Positions 1 to 9,076 of a stretch of 16,383 nucleotides of DNA are shown one piece after another. Where the stretch lies: assembly GCA_035574175.1 (NCBI GenBank), contig DATLZB010000031.1:1-16383 (forward strand), in the 5' to 3' direction. The notes under the pieces were generated by a model. That model was not told the origin of the DNA and searched no databases. It worked only from the letters and a program-made list of their open reading frames with translations. The stretch comes from DATLZB01 sp035574175 (GTDB taxonomy: Bacteria; Pseudomonadota; Alphaproteobacteria; Rhizobiales; Hyphomicrobiaceae). Both the position numbers and the translations under genes were made by a program. Position 1 is the first letter of the stretch, and each line of letters begins with the position of its first letter.

Positions 1-247
1 CCGCCGCGAACACCCGCGGCAGGCGCACCTCAAACAGTACGGTGTCGATCTGCCCTTCACCGCTCCGGCCCGTGAGGAGGCGTCCGATGGCCGCCACCGC
101 TTCCGTGGGGCTGATTGGATAGGCGCCCGTCAGCGCCGCCCAGATGATGAGGGCGGCGAGCACCAGTACGAGGCCGCCGATGACGGCGGCCGGCTGAGCG
201 CTCAGCGCCGCGGCCCGCGTTCGGATGGTGCCTGTCCCCTCGACCAT
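1..247 (-). CDS. FecCD-family ABC transporter permease, N-terminal part (cut by window edge)
   Basis: The first 82 residues of an inner-membrane permease are visible; the rest lies beyond base 1. The sequence begins MVEGTGTIRTRAAALSAQ, runs into a hydrophobic segment (about residues 21-40, ending in a TGAYPIS-type turn), then a helical stretch, and reaches DTVLFEVRLPRVFAA. That last stretch matches the LRLPR motif after the first helix in FecCD/BtuC permeases. The family forms the channel dimer that imports iron-siderophore, haem, corrinoid or related metal complexes delivered by a periplasmic binding protein. The ATG at 247-245 overlaps the end of the upstream binding-protein gene by 46 bases, which suggests translational coupling. 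I see no clear ribosome binding site and no better start. The ATPase gene should lie further left. Family is confident; substrate is unknown. Confidence 0.85.
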   Translation of the reverse strand, partial: MVEGTGTIRTRAAALSAQPAAVIGGLVLVLAALIIWAALTGAYPISPTEAVAAIGRLLTGRSGEGQIDTVLFEVRLPRVFAA

Positions 248-1251
248 AGGATCAGCCCGTCGAGCTCCATCTCGCTCAAGTCCACATGATAGAACAGACG
301 ATAGAACTCTGCGGTGGTAGCGCGCAGATCCTGCGGGAAACGGTCCGGATAGAAGAGTTGCGCCAGCCACCTCAAGCCCATCACCCGGTTGAGCGAGGGC
401 GGCCTGTCGATCCACCCGAAGGGTGCCGTTGGGCTCAGGTAAACGCGCCCCTCCCGCACGGCTCTCACCCCCCGCCACATCGGGTCTTTGAACACTGCTT
501 CGTGGAAGTTGCGGTCCCAGGTGATGATGGTGTCGGGATCGGCGACGATGACCTGCTCGATGGAAAGCCGCGTGATGCCGCGGCGCAGGCCCCCAGCGTC
601 GGCGACGTTGCGCCCGCCCGCCCGCTCGATGATCTCGGTGTTGATCGAGCCCTTGAGGCCGGTCTCGAGCCCGTCCGGCCCGCGCGCCAGATAGACTCGC
701 GGGCGCTTGTCCTCGGGCACCGCGGCGAGCGCCCTGTCGATATCGCTGAACGTCTCCTCCACGTAACGCGCGAGCTTTTCCGCCCGGTCCGTGATGCCGA
801 GCACCTGCCCGAGCAGCCGCAACGCGGCGGGCGTCGCCTCGAAGCGGCCGTCGATGAGGATGTAGGGGATCTTGGTTTGCGCCTGCACGGCGTTGGCGAG
901 CGACACGTAGGTATCGTTCACCGAGCCGAAGTCGAGGATGAGGTCGGGATCGGCCTTGAGCACGTTCTCCAGGTTGGCGGTGCCGCCGCGGCCCGTGATG
1001 CGCCCGAGCGCGGGCAGATCCCGGTAAGGGGCGGCGAGGTAGCGGCGCTCCTCGGCCCGCGGCGGGTCCGGCCAGCCGGTCATCTTCTCGGGCGCCAGCA
1101 TGTAGAGGAGGATGGAGGCCGGGGGGCCGGCGGCGAACACCCGCTCGATTTTGTCCGGCACCTCGACCCTGCGGCCGGTAGAATCGGTGACCGTCCGGCC
1201 GAGCGCCGGGTCCGCGGCAAGGAGCAGAAAGGCTATGAGTGCAAGGCGCAT
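202..1251 (-). CDS. Periplasmic binding protein of an iron-complex/metal ABC importer (FecB/BtuF-like)
   Basis: A 349-residue protein that captures a metal chelate in the periplasm and hands it to the FecCD-like permease encoded just downstream. A signal peptide is visible at residues 1-18 (hydrophobic run, then ALG before RTVTD). The opening TVTDSTGRRVEVPDKIERV is the usual start of the mature family fold. LENVLKADPDLIL and LSIEQVIVADPDTIITW are the paired lobe motifs, and ERAGGRNVAD is the common second-lobe signature. Length is normal for the family. The GPPASILLYMLAPEKMTGW stretch is seen in binding proteins annotated for iron, molybdate or other oxyanions, so the ligand cannot be assigned. 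An AGG stands almost against the ATG, so spacing is poor, but no earlier start fits the signal peptide. No Fur-like box, Irr-type box or cobalamin riboswitch was recognised upstream. Confidence 0.9.
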   Translation of the reverse strand: MRLALIAFLLLAADPALGRTVTDSTGRRVEVPDKIERVFAAGPPASILLYMLAPEKMTGWPDPPRAEERRYLAAPYRDLPALGRITGRGGTANLENVLKADPDLILDFGSVNDTYVSLANAVQAQTKIPYILIDGRFEATPAALRLLGQVLGITDRAEKLARYVEETFSDIDRALAAVPEDKRPRVYLARGPDGLETGLKGSINTEIIERAGGRNVADAGGLRRGITRLSIEQVIVADPDTIITWDRNFHEAVFKDPMWRGVRAVREGRVYLSPTAPFGWIDRPPSLNRVMGLRWLAQLFYPDRFPQDLRATTAEFYRLFYHVDLSEMELDGLILWSRGQAPSERGPRR

Positions 1252-1468
1252 ACCTCGATCTCGATATTCCCACGCAGCTTCGCCCGCCGCACCCGCAGCC
1301 TCTCACCTCGTACCCGCGTTCGACGCGATCGGAACGTTTCCTCTAAAAGCAATGGTGCACGGCGCCGGCGCATCCCACAACCCTTACGGGGCCGTTGACG
1401 TCGGGACTGGTAGCTGGATGCCCGGGTCCCCACCTTTCCTGGTATTGGCACGTTGAAGGAGATGCAGC

Positions 1469-1900
1469 ATGGCCCAGTTCACGCGCAAGGCAAAGGCCGA
1501 ATGGCAGGGCACCGGCAAGGAGGGCAAGGGTACCCTGACCGCGGCAAGCGGCGTCCTCTCCGCCACCCGCTACGGCTTCAACACCCGCTTTGGCGAGGAG
1601 AAGGGCACCAATCCGGAGGAGCTGATCGCCGCCGCCCATGCCGGCTGCTTCACCATGGCGCTGGCCTTCGGCCTCGCCGCCGCCGGCTATACGCCGACCA
1701 AGCTCGCAACCTCGGCTGCGGTGACGGTCGAGTCCGAAGGCCCGGGCTTCAGGATTTCCAAGTCCGCGCTCGTGCTCGAAGCCCAGGTGCCGAACATCTC
1801 CAAGGAGAAGTTCGGCGAGATCGCACAAGGCGCCAAGGCCAACTGCCCGGTGTCCAAGGTCCTGAACGCCGAGATCACGCTCGACTGGAAGCTGGGCTAG
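1469..1900 (+). CDS. osmC: OsmC-type peroxiredoxin (organic hydroperoxide reductase)
   Basis: A 143-residue cytoplasmic thiol peroxidase that reduces organic hydroperoxides. The two catalytic cysteines of the OsmC/Ohr fold are present: Cys60 in AAAHAGCFTMAL, which opens the central helix, and Cys126 in AKANCPVSKVL. GVLSATRYGFNTRF and the GTNPEELIAAAHA stretch are typical of the OsmC branch rather than Ohr. Length matches the family. The start is supported by AAGGAG at 1456-1461, seven bases before the ATG. The gene is transcribed away from the metal importer, with about 217 bases between the two starts; both promoters should lie there, but no convincing -35/-10 pair was recognised. It appears to be a single-gene unit, because the next gene begins 269 bases later. 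Confidence 0.93.
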   Translation: MAQFTRKAKAEWQGTGKEGKGTLTAASGVLSATRYGFNTRFGEEKGTNPEELIAAAHAGCFTMALAFGLAAAGYTPTKLATSAAVTVESEGPGFRISKSALVLEAQVPNISKEKFGEIAQGAKANCPVSKVLNAEITLDWKLG

Positions 1901-2091
1901 GTCCGACCTCAGCGAGCAACGCCCGCGCCGCCCAGGCGAAACGTGCGCGCGATAGCCGTCGGGCAATCGGTGCGATCACGCTCGTTTGAAGCTGCACTAT
2001 AGTCAGCATCCACTCAGGTGGTTCCATGCTATTTTGTCCCCTCTCCTCGATAGGGACGGGGAGCGAGGACCGCACCTTGTGCCGATGCGGG

Positions 2092-2107
2092 CCCATCAGG
2101 TGATGGG
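2092..2107. promoter_or_regulatory. Palindrome upstream of the TAXI gene (possible operator)
   Basis: CCCATCAGGTGATGGG has seven-base inverted arms around a two-base centre. The centre is too short for a good RNA hairpin with all seven pairs, so a protein-binding dyad is the simpler reading. A second short inverted repeat, GGTGCC at 2106-2111 against GGCACC at 2119-2124, follows at once. Both lie between osmC and the preferred ATG of the next gene. Function is inferred from symmetry and position only. Confidence 0.35.
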
Positions 2108-2169
2108 TGCCGAACGCAGGCACCGGCAGTCAGGTCGAACCAGCACTCAGAACCATTGCGGGGGTGTCC

Positions 2170-3609
2170 ATGCGACAAGTTCTGGCGTTGATCGCTCTCC
2201 TGATTCTGACCGTCGTATCTGCGACTTGGCTGGCGATTCAATTCGTCGAGACGCCGGAAGGCACGATCCGATTGGCGGCCGGCGATCCCAACGGCGCATA
2301 TGCCAAGCTGGCTCGGACATGGAAGGAGGAGCTCGAGCGTTTCGGCGTGCAGCTTTTGCTCTCTCGTGAAGAAGGGGGCGAGGCAAGAAGCGCGCTGCTT
2401 TCGGGCAAAGTGGACGCGGCGTTCCTGATCGGGGGCTACTCCACCAGTCTCAAGTATTTTTCCTACGGTCAGGATCCCAAGATCATGCAGGAGGAAAGCA
2501 ACCTGCGCTCGATCGGGCGCATGTTTGACGAACCCATTTGGGTCTACTACCGGCGCCTGCAGTCCACCGAGGAAGGGCTTCAAAAGTTCAAGGGCAAGAG
2601 AATCCTGATTGGAACCGAGGACAGCGGCACCGCCAATGTCATCAAGATGCTTCTGCACGCGAACGGAATTCCGGAGGACGGTTCTGCCGATCTCCCGCCG
2701 ACCAAGCTGATTGAAGCCGCCATTCCGGACGATGCGGCGCCGCTGGTCGGTCCGGCCGATGCCGAAGGCGCGGCCGATGCCGCATTTATCATGCTGCCGA
2801 GCGACAATCTTACGGTCAAAACGCTGCTCGATAGCCCCAACGACATACTGCTGATGGATTTCGAGGATGTGGCCGATGCCTATCTCAGCAAGTTTCCATT
2901 CTTGTCGAGAGTCGTCATGCACAGAGGCGCGCACAGGTTCGCCCCAAACATCATCCCCACGGCAAACATCACGCTGTTGGCCACCGCGCCGGCGCTTGTC
3001 GTCCGCAAGGACATGCATCCTGCCTTGGCGTCGCTGCTGACGCATGTGACCGTGGTCAAGCCAAAATCGGCCATCGACGCCGCCACCGGCTACCCCGTCA
3101 TGTTTCACAAGGCCGGCAAGTTTCCCCATATCGGAGATCCCGAGTACGAGGTTCACAAGGAAGCGACGGCCTACCACAAGTCGGGCGAGCTGCCGCTCGT
3201 ACTGCGCAACGTCGGTCCGTTCGCTGCCAAGCGTGACGTCCCGTTCTGGGTGACGGCTGTCATGTCCCAGCACGGGACTAAAATTCTTCTGCTCGCCATT
3301 CCCATCCTTTCGGTTGTGATCCCGCTCGGCCGTTTCGTGCCGGTCCTCTACTCCTGGGTCATCCGCCGTAAGCTGTTGTACTGGTACGATCGGCTCAAGG
3401 CGCTGGAGTTGGCGCTGAGCGGACCCAAGGCCACATCGGCCCAGGTGAGTCGGGCGAATGACGAGCTGCAAACCATCGACGAGGCGGTCAGCCGGCTTCG
3501 CATCCCGCGCCAGTTCTCGGAGCAGCTTTACGAGCTGCGAACCCACATCAACCTTGTGGAGCAGAGATTGAGCGCAAAGCGGGCGCGGCCGCAGCCTGAG
3601 CGGTCATAG
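2170..3609 (+). CDS. TAXI-family solute-binding protein, membrane-anchored, without TRAP permease
   Basis: A 479-residue protein with an N-terminal hydrophobic segment (residues 4-24), a TAXI-type periplasmic binding domain (about 32-350), a second membrane segment near 371-393 and a cytoplasmic tail of about 85 residues with a heptad-like helix. Supporting motifs are TIRLAAGDPNGAYAKLARTW, DAAFLIGGYST, and KGKRILIGTEDSGTANVIKMLL, the lobe-crossing GxxxSGT-like stretch of the family. Classical TAXI proteins are soluble partners of TRAP transporters; this longer, doubly anchored form is known in proteobacteria but its role is not established. No TRAP permease is adjacent, so it could be an orphan transporter subunit or a sensor. 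I chose the ATG at 2170, directly before the membrane segment, over an upstream in-frame GTG at 2107. Codon use is visibly more A/T-rich than in neighbouring genes, suggesting a different history. Confidence 0.85.
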   Translation: MRQVLALIALLILTVVSATWLAIQFVETPEGTIRLAAGDPNGAYAKLARTWKEELERFGVQLLLSREEGGEARSALLSGKVDAAFLIGGYSTSLKYFSYGQDPKIMQEESNLRSIGRMFDEPIWVYYRRLQSTEEGLQKFKGKRILIGTEDSGTANVIKMLLHANGIPEDGSADLPPTKLIEAAIPDDAAPLVGPADAEGAADAAFIMLPSDNLTVKTLLDSPNDILLMDFEDVADAYLSKFPFLSRVVMHRGAHRFAPNIIPTANITLLATAPALVVRKDMHPALASLLTHVTVVKPKSAIDAATGYPVMFHKAGKFPHIGDPEYEVHKEATAYHKSGELPLVLRNVGPFAAKRDVPFWVTAVMSQHGTKILLLAIPILSVVIPLGRFVPVLYSWVIRRKLLYWYDRLKALELALSGPKATSAQVSRANDELQTIDEAVSRLRIPRQFSEQLYELRTHINLVEQRLSAKRARPQPERS

Positions 3610-3619
3610 AATAGGTCGC

Positions 3620-3652
3620 GAACGAACCTGCTCCACAGGGAGCAGTTCGTTC
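3620..3652. terminator. Strong hairpin between convergent TAXI gene and gyrA
   Basis: The arms GAACGAAC (3620-3627) and GTTCGTTC (3645-3652) pair perfectly. After one bulged C, TGCTCC (3629-3634) pairs with GGAGCA (3639-3644) around an ACAG loop, giving 14 pairs in all. It starts 10 bases after the TAXI stop and about 50 bases beyond the gyrA stop, so it could end transcription from both sides. Neither strand carries a long T run, so intrinsic termination is likely but not certain. Confidence 0.6.
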
Positions 3653-3702
3653 CGCTCTCCGCTGGCGGAGCGCAGTGGGGCCTCGGCTGCCCATGAGCAC
3701 CC

Positions 3703-6462
<2,760 letters not shown>

Positions 6463-6487
6463 GGTCTTGGGGCCTTCTTCAAACGCA

Positions 6488-6510
6488 ACGCACGCCTGGA
6501 AGGCGTGCGT
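6488..6510 (-). promoter_or_regulatory. Perfect stem-loop in the gyrA leader
   Basis: ACGCACGCC and GGCGTGCGT form nine perfect pairs around a five-base loop. The hairpin ends 25 bases before the gyrA TTG start and lies downstream of the predicted promoter, so it would sit in the 5' untranslated RNA close to the ribosome binding site. It could modulate translation or mRNA stability, or be a DNA operator. No protein partner is suggested by the sequence. Confidence 0.4.
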
Positions 6511-6537
6511 CGGCGCAAACTTGGCACATGTGTCCTA

Positions 6538-6566
6538 AGTCTACTAAAGAGGACCTTTCGGAGCAA
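6538..6566 (-). promoter_or_regulatory. Predicted sigma-70-type promoter of gyrA
   Basis: Read on the minus strand, TTGCTC (6566-6561) is followed after exactly 17 bases by TAGACT (6543-6538). Each hexamer matches the consensus at several positions. Transcription would start near 6530, giving a leader of about 65-70 bases that contains the 6488-6510 hairpin. The prediction is by eye only. Confidence 0.4.
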
Positions 6567-6793
6567 TGCCGCAGCGCCGAAATTACCTGGTTTTTCTGTT
6601 GTGAGAACAGGCTGTTATACGGAGCGTCGGGCGGTCGCACGCCAGCCCGGAGAAGGCACTGAGCAACGCTGACTCGAAGCCTCAGACACCATGCCGCCAC
6701 ACCCCTCTGCTAGAGCCCTTGCGTGGCGTGGACTGCCGCGCCACGACGGGCATGTCGAACGTGCTCCGTCAACGCTTTTCGAGGTGGACCCCC

Positions 6794-7360
6794 ATGCAGA
6801 AGATGGTGCTGAGCCTGGCCGCGGCGGCGGCGTTGGCGGTGGCGATTCCGGCCTTCGCGCAGCAGAAGGCCGCCCCCAAGGCCGAAGCCAAGACGGCCCT
6901 TCCGGCCAAAACCTTCATCAAGGCGCAGGATCCCAAGCAGTATCTCGCGCGGACCCGCCTCATCGGCCAGAACGTTCTCAACAAGGAGGGCCAGAAGGTC
7001 GGCGACATCGAGGATCTGATCGTCAGTCCGAGCAATCAGATCGTCGGCGTGATCATGGGCGTCGGCGGTTTCCTGGGCGTCGGCGAAAAGAAGATCGGCG
7101 TGGAGCTTTCAGCCCTGCGGTTCGAGACCAAGGACGGCAAGACCACGATCACCCTGCCCGGCGCCACCAAGGAGGCGCTGGCCGCGGTGGAGCCCTATCA
7201 GCGCACCGACCCGCAGAAGTCGATGCTGGAGAAGGCGACGGCCACTGCCAAGGACTTGGCCAGCAAGACCTCCAAGGCGGCCAAGGAGCTGGCCAAGAAG
7301 GCCTCCGATGCCGTCACCGGCTCGGGCGGCGATGCCAAAGCCAAAGACGAGAAGAAGTGA
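6794..7360 (+). CDS. Exported PRC-barrel domain protein with Lys/Ala-rich tail
   Basis: A 188-residue secreted protein. Residues 1-22 are a clear signal peptide ending AFA before QQKAAP. A PRC-barrel-like domain spans about residues 50-130: LIGQNVLNKEGQKVGDIEDL is the typical opening strand pair, followed by IVGVIMGVGGFLGVGEKKI. The tail from about residue 140 is a lysine- and alanine-rich, probably helical low-complexity region resembling histone H1-like or LEA-like repeats. PRC-barrel proteins are widespread with varied roles (RNA processing, photosynthetic reaction centre, envelope stress), so no function is assigned. GAGGTGG at 6781-6787 lies six bases before this ATG, which makes it a much better start than a TTG at 6719. 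A possible -10 (TTATAC, 6615-6620) would leave a long leader. It is divergent from gyrA. Confidence 0.85.
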   Translation: MQKMVLSLAAAAALAVAIPAFAQQKAAPKAEAKTALPAKTFIKAQDPKQYLARTRLIGQNVLNKEGQKVGDIEDLIVSPSNQIVGVIMGVGGFLGVGEKKIGVELSALRFETKDGKTTITLPGATKEALAAVEPYQRTDPQKSMLEKATATAKDLASKTSKAAKELAKKASDAVTGSGGDAKAKDEKK

Positions 7361-7410
7361 CGCCCTGACCCCGTTGAATGTCCACCTTGTTCGAACGTGT
7401 GCCGTTGCCC

Positions 7411-7435
7411 GCCCCGCCGCCTTGCGCGGCGGGGC
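7411..7435 (+). terminator. GC-rich hairpin after the PRC-barrel gene
   Basis: GCCCCGCCGC (7411-7420) and GCGGCGGGGC (7426-7435) pair over ten bases around a CTTGC loop, 50 bases beyond the stop codon. Only a weak T-containing stretch (TCTGC) follows, so this is a terminator-like structure rather than a textbook one. The rest of 7361-7624 contains a GTTCGAAC palindrome at 7389-7396 and the ribosome binding site of the next gene, and nothing else I recognise. Confidence 0.5.
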
Positions 7436-7624
7436 TCTGCACGTCGCCCCGATGATCAGCGCTCGGATTGTATCGGCGCCTGGGCTGCTCCCGCATTTCA
7501 TGGAGAAGCACACAAAGCACTGGTCTCCATTCATGCGTTGTTAGCGCGTGCTGCCTATCGTCGCGTCAGCTTTCGAGCCGGCGAAGTTGCCTCGCCGCGC
7601 CCCCTGTTTCTATGGAGCTTCCCC

Positions 7625-8302
7625 GTGCTGTTCAGCCGGTCAGGTGCAACGCCCGCGCCCTTCGCCAACGGCGCCGCAACCCGTGCTCGCCCGCACGACG
7701 CGACTGCCCCACACGCCCCTGCCATCGCCGCGTCTGCCTGTTCCGTGATCGGGGCCGGACTTTGCGTCGTCGGTGACCTGGAAAGCACGGGCGAGGTGCT
7801 CATCAACGGCTGCCTGAACGGCAACGTCTCTTGCCGAAGGTTGACCATCGGCCGCGACGCCGTGATCGACGGCAACGTTACGGCCGAGGAGGTGATCGTG
7901 CACGGCAAGCTGGCAGGCACGATCCGAGCGGGCGGCGTTCACCTCGCCGCTACCGCCTCGGTCGTGGGCGAGCTCTACCACCGCCGCCTCGGCGTCGAGG
8001 CGGGCGCCGTGTTCGAGGGTGCCTCCCACAATCGCGCCCGCCCGATGAAGGACGCCGGGAACAGAGAAAGGGCCGCCGCCCTCGAGGCCAACGCGGACGC
8101 GCCGCCGGCGAAGCCTAGCGACCAGGCTGCCGCGCGGTCCTGCCATCGGGCGAGCCTGCGGCCGGACCTCGCCGCCCGCCTGAAGCGCGCCCAGCGCAAG
8201 GGTAACGGCCGCCTGCCGCCCCCCGCGCTGCCTCAGCCCGATGCCGAAGCCGCCGTCCTCCCGCGCGAGCCGGCAGCCCCCACGTCGCGGCTCATCGCTT
8301 AG
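7625..8302 (+). CDS. Bactofilin (polymer-forming cytoskeletal protein)
   Basis: A 225-residue protein of the bactofilin family, which assembles into nucleotide-independent filaments beneath the membrane and recruits cell-wall, stalk or polarity factors. The N-terminal tail (MLFSRSGATPAPF, then Ala/Pro/His-rich) is the usual flexible tail. The beta-helix core runs from about residue 38 to 135: SVIGAGLCVVGDLESTGEVL, then repeated short turns such as GCLNGNVSCRRLTIGRDAVI and VHGKLAGTIRAGGVHL. The roughly 90-residue C-terminal extension is Ala/Pro/Arg-rich and probably disordered. I chose the GTG at 7625 because GGAG at 7614-7617 lies seven bases upstream and because family members commonly begin M-F-S-K/R. 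An earlier in-frame GTG at 7397 would add unrelated, low-quality sequence. The gene converges on ssb, with 60 bases between the stops. Confidence 0.9.
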   Translation: MLFSRSGATPAPFANGAATRARPHDATAPHAPAIAASACSVIGAGLCVVGDLESTGEVLINGCLNGNVSCRRLTIGRDAVIDGNVTAEEVIVHGKLAGTIRAGGVHLAATASVVGELYHRRLGVEAGAVFEGASHNRARPMKDAGNRERAAALEANADAPPAKPSDQAAARSCHRASLRPDLAARLKRAQRKGNGRLPPPALPQPDAEAAVLPREPAAPTSRLIA

Positions 8303-8362
8303 CCACCCCGCACCCGCGCTCCACGCACGGTGCAGCAGCAGCGCGGACGTGCGCGCAGGCCC

Positions 8363-8860
8363 CTAAAACGGGATTTCGTCGTCGAGCGGCTTGTCGAAGG
8401 ATTTGCCGCCGCCCGCCGCTTTGGCAGCGCGCTTGGGCCCGGCCGTGCCGCCCGTGCCGCCTTCCGTGTCGCCGTAGTCGGCCTGGCCGTTGTCGCTCAT
8501 GCCGGCGCCGGCGCGGTCGAGCATCTGCAGCGTGTGCGAGAAGTTCTGCAGCACCACCTCGGTGGTGTAACGCTCCTGGCCGGACTGGTCCTGCCACTTG
8601 CGCGTCTGGAGCTGGCCCTCGATGTAAACCTTGGAACCCTTTTTCAGGTACTGCTCGGCAACCTTGCACAGGCCCTCGTTGAAGATCACCACCGAATGCC
8701 ACTCGGTCTTCTCCCGCCGCTCGCCGGTGGCCTTGTCGCGCCAGCTCTCGCTGGTCGCCACCCTCAGGTTGGCGACGGGACGGCCGTCCTGGGTGCGGCG
8801 GATCTCAGGATCCCTGCCGAGGTTGCCGACCAGAATGACCTTGTTGACGGAACCGGCCAT
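8363..8860 (-). CDS. ssb: Single-stranded DNA-binding protein
   Basis: A 165-residue SSB that coats single-stranded DNA in replication, recombination and repair as a homotetramer. The OB fold covers about residues 1-112: SVNKVILVGNLGRDPE, the aromatic WRDKATGE/EWHSVV region, and KGSKVYIEGQLQTRKW. A flexible Gly-rich linker follows, and the protein ends LDDEIPF, the acidic tip that docks partner proteins. I start it at the ATG at 8860-8858, preceded by AAAGGAG; an earlier in-frame ATG at 8893 would add 11 residues not typical of the family. A LexA-type box lies 163 bases upstream, with two stem-loops between. ssb sits between gyrA and uvrA, as is common in alphaproteobacteria, but here with other genes in between. 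Confidence 0.97.
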   Translation of the reverse strand: MAGSVNKVILVGNLGRDPEIRRTQDGRPVANLRVATSESWRDKATGERREKTEWHSVVIFNEGLCKVAEQYLKKGSKVYIEGQLQTRKWQDQSGQERYTTEVVLQNFSHTLQMLDRAGAGMSDNGQADYGDTEGGTGGTAGPKRAAKAAGGGKSFDKPLDDEIPF

Positions 8861-8909
8861 CGATTGCTCCTTTCGCGCGCTCTGCGCGTGCATATATGGG
8901 GCGGCTTAC

Positions 8910-8926
8910 CGGCGGCCGAGCCGCCG
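8910..8926 (-). promoter_or_regulatory. Hairpin in the ssb leader with an alternative pairing
   Basis: CGGCGGC (8910-8916) pairs with GCCGCCG (8920-8926) over seven bases around a three-base loop. The right arm can instead pair as AGCCGC (8919-8924) with GCGGCT (8901-8906). The two helices exclude each other. The site lies about 50 bases before the ssb start. A regulatory role is inference only; GC-rich DNA makes such pairings common. Confidence 0.3.
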
Positions 8927-8950
8927 CGACTCGAAAGTTGCATCAGCCTA

Positions 8951-8982
8951 GCGCGGCGTTACGCGCCACCCAAACGCCGCGC
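8951..8982 (-). promoter_or_regulatory. Ten-pair stem-loop between LexA box and ssb
   Basis: GCGCGGCGTT (8951-8960) and AACGCCGCGC (8973-8982) are a perfect ten-base inverted repeat around a 12-base loop. On the minus strand it lies downstream of the pentapeptide gene stop (9077) and of the LexA box. It could end transcription of the pentapeptide gene, or be part of the ssb leader. No T run follows. Confidence 0.4.
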
Positions 8983-9022
8983 CAAGTCTTCCACGGCTTT
9001 CGGGCGCCATGCCCAGCCGCAT

Positions 9023-9037
9023 GTTCACATTATGTTC
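9023..9037 (-). promoter_or_regulatory. LexA (SOS) box upstream of ssb
   Basis: GTTCACATTATGTTC fits the alphaproteobacterial LexA consensus GTTC-N7-GTTC exactly. On the minus strand it reads GAAC-N7-GAAC and contains CATAAT, a possible -10 element, so bound LexA would block transcription toward ssb. The only genes on this side are ssb and the end of the pentapeptide gene, so ssb is the probable target. The 163-base distance to the ssb start implies a long leader. Confidence 0.65.
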
Positions 9038-9076
9038 TACCGCATACCGGTGGCCGGATCAAGGCGGCAGCCGCCG

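Noticed and set aside
1252..1468. Cobalamin riboswitch or Fur/Irr box before the metal importer
   Set aside because: I looked for the B12 box, Fur-like dyads and the Irr-type element on the minus strand and found only isolated half-matches.
2130..2150. tRNA T-arm-like GGTTCGACC on the minus strand
   Set aside because: There is no acceptor stem, D-arm, anticodon arm or CCA end around it.
2029..3546. Open frame of 505 codons on the minus strand, opposite the TAXI gene
   Set aside because: The translation has no family resemblance, while the plus strand shows a clear membrane anchor and binding domain.
7389..7396. GTTCGAAC palindrome as a LexA site or tRNA T-loop
   Set aside because: The half-sites have no seven-base spacer and no tRNA arms surround it; it is probably chance.
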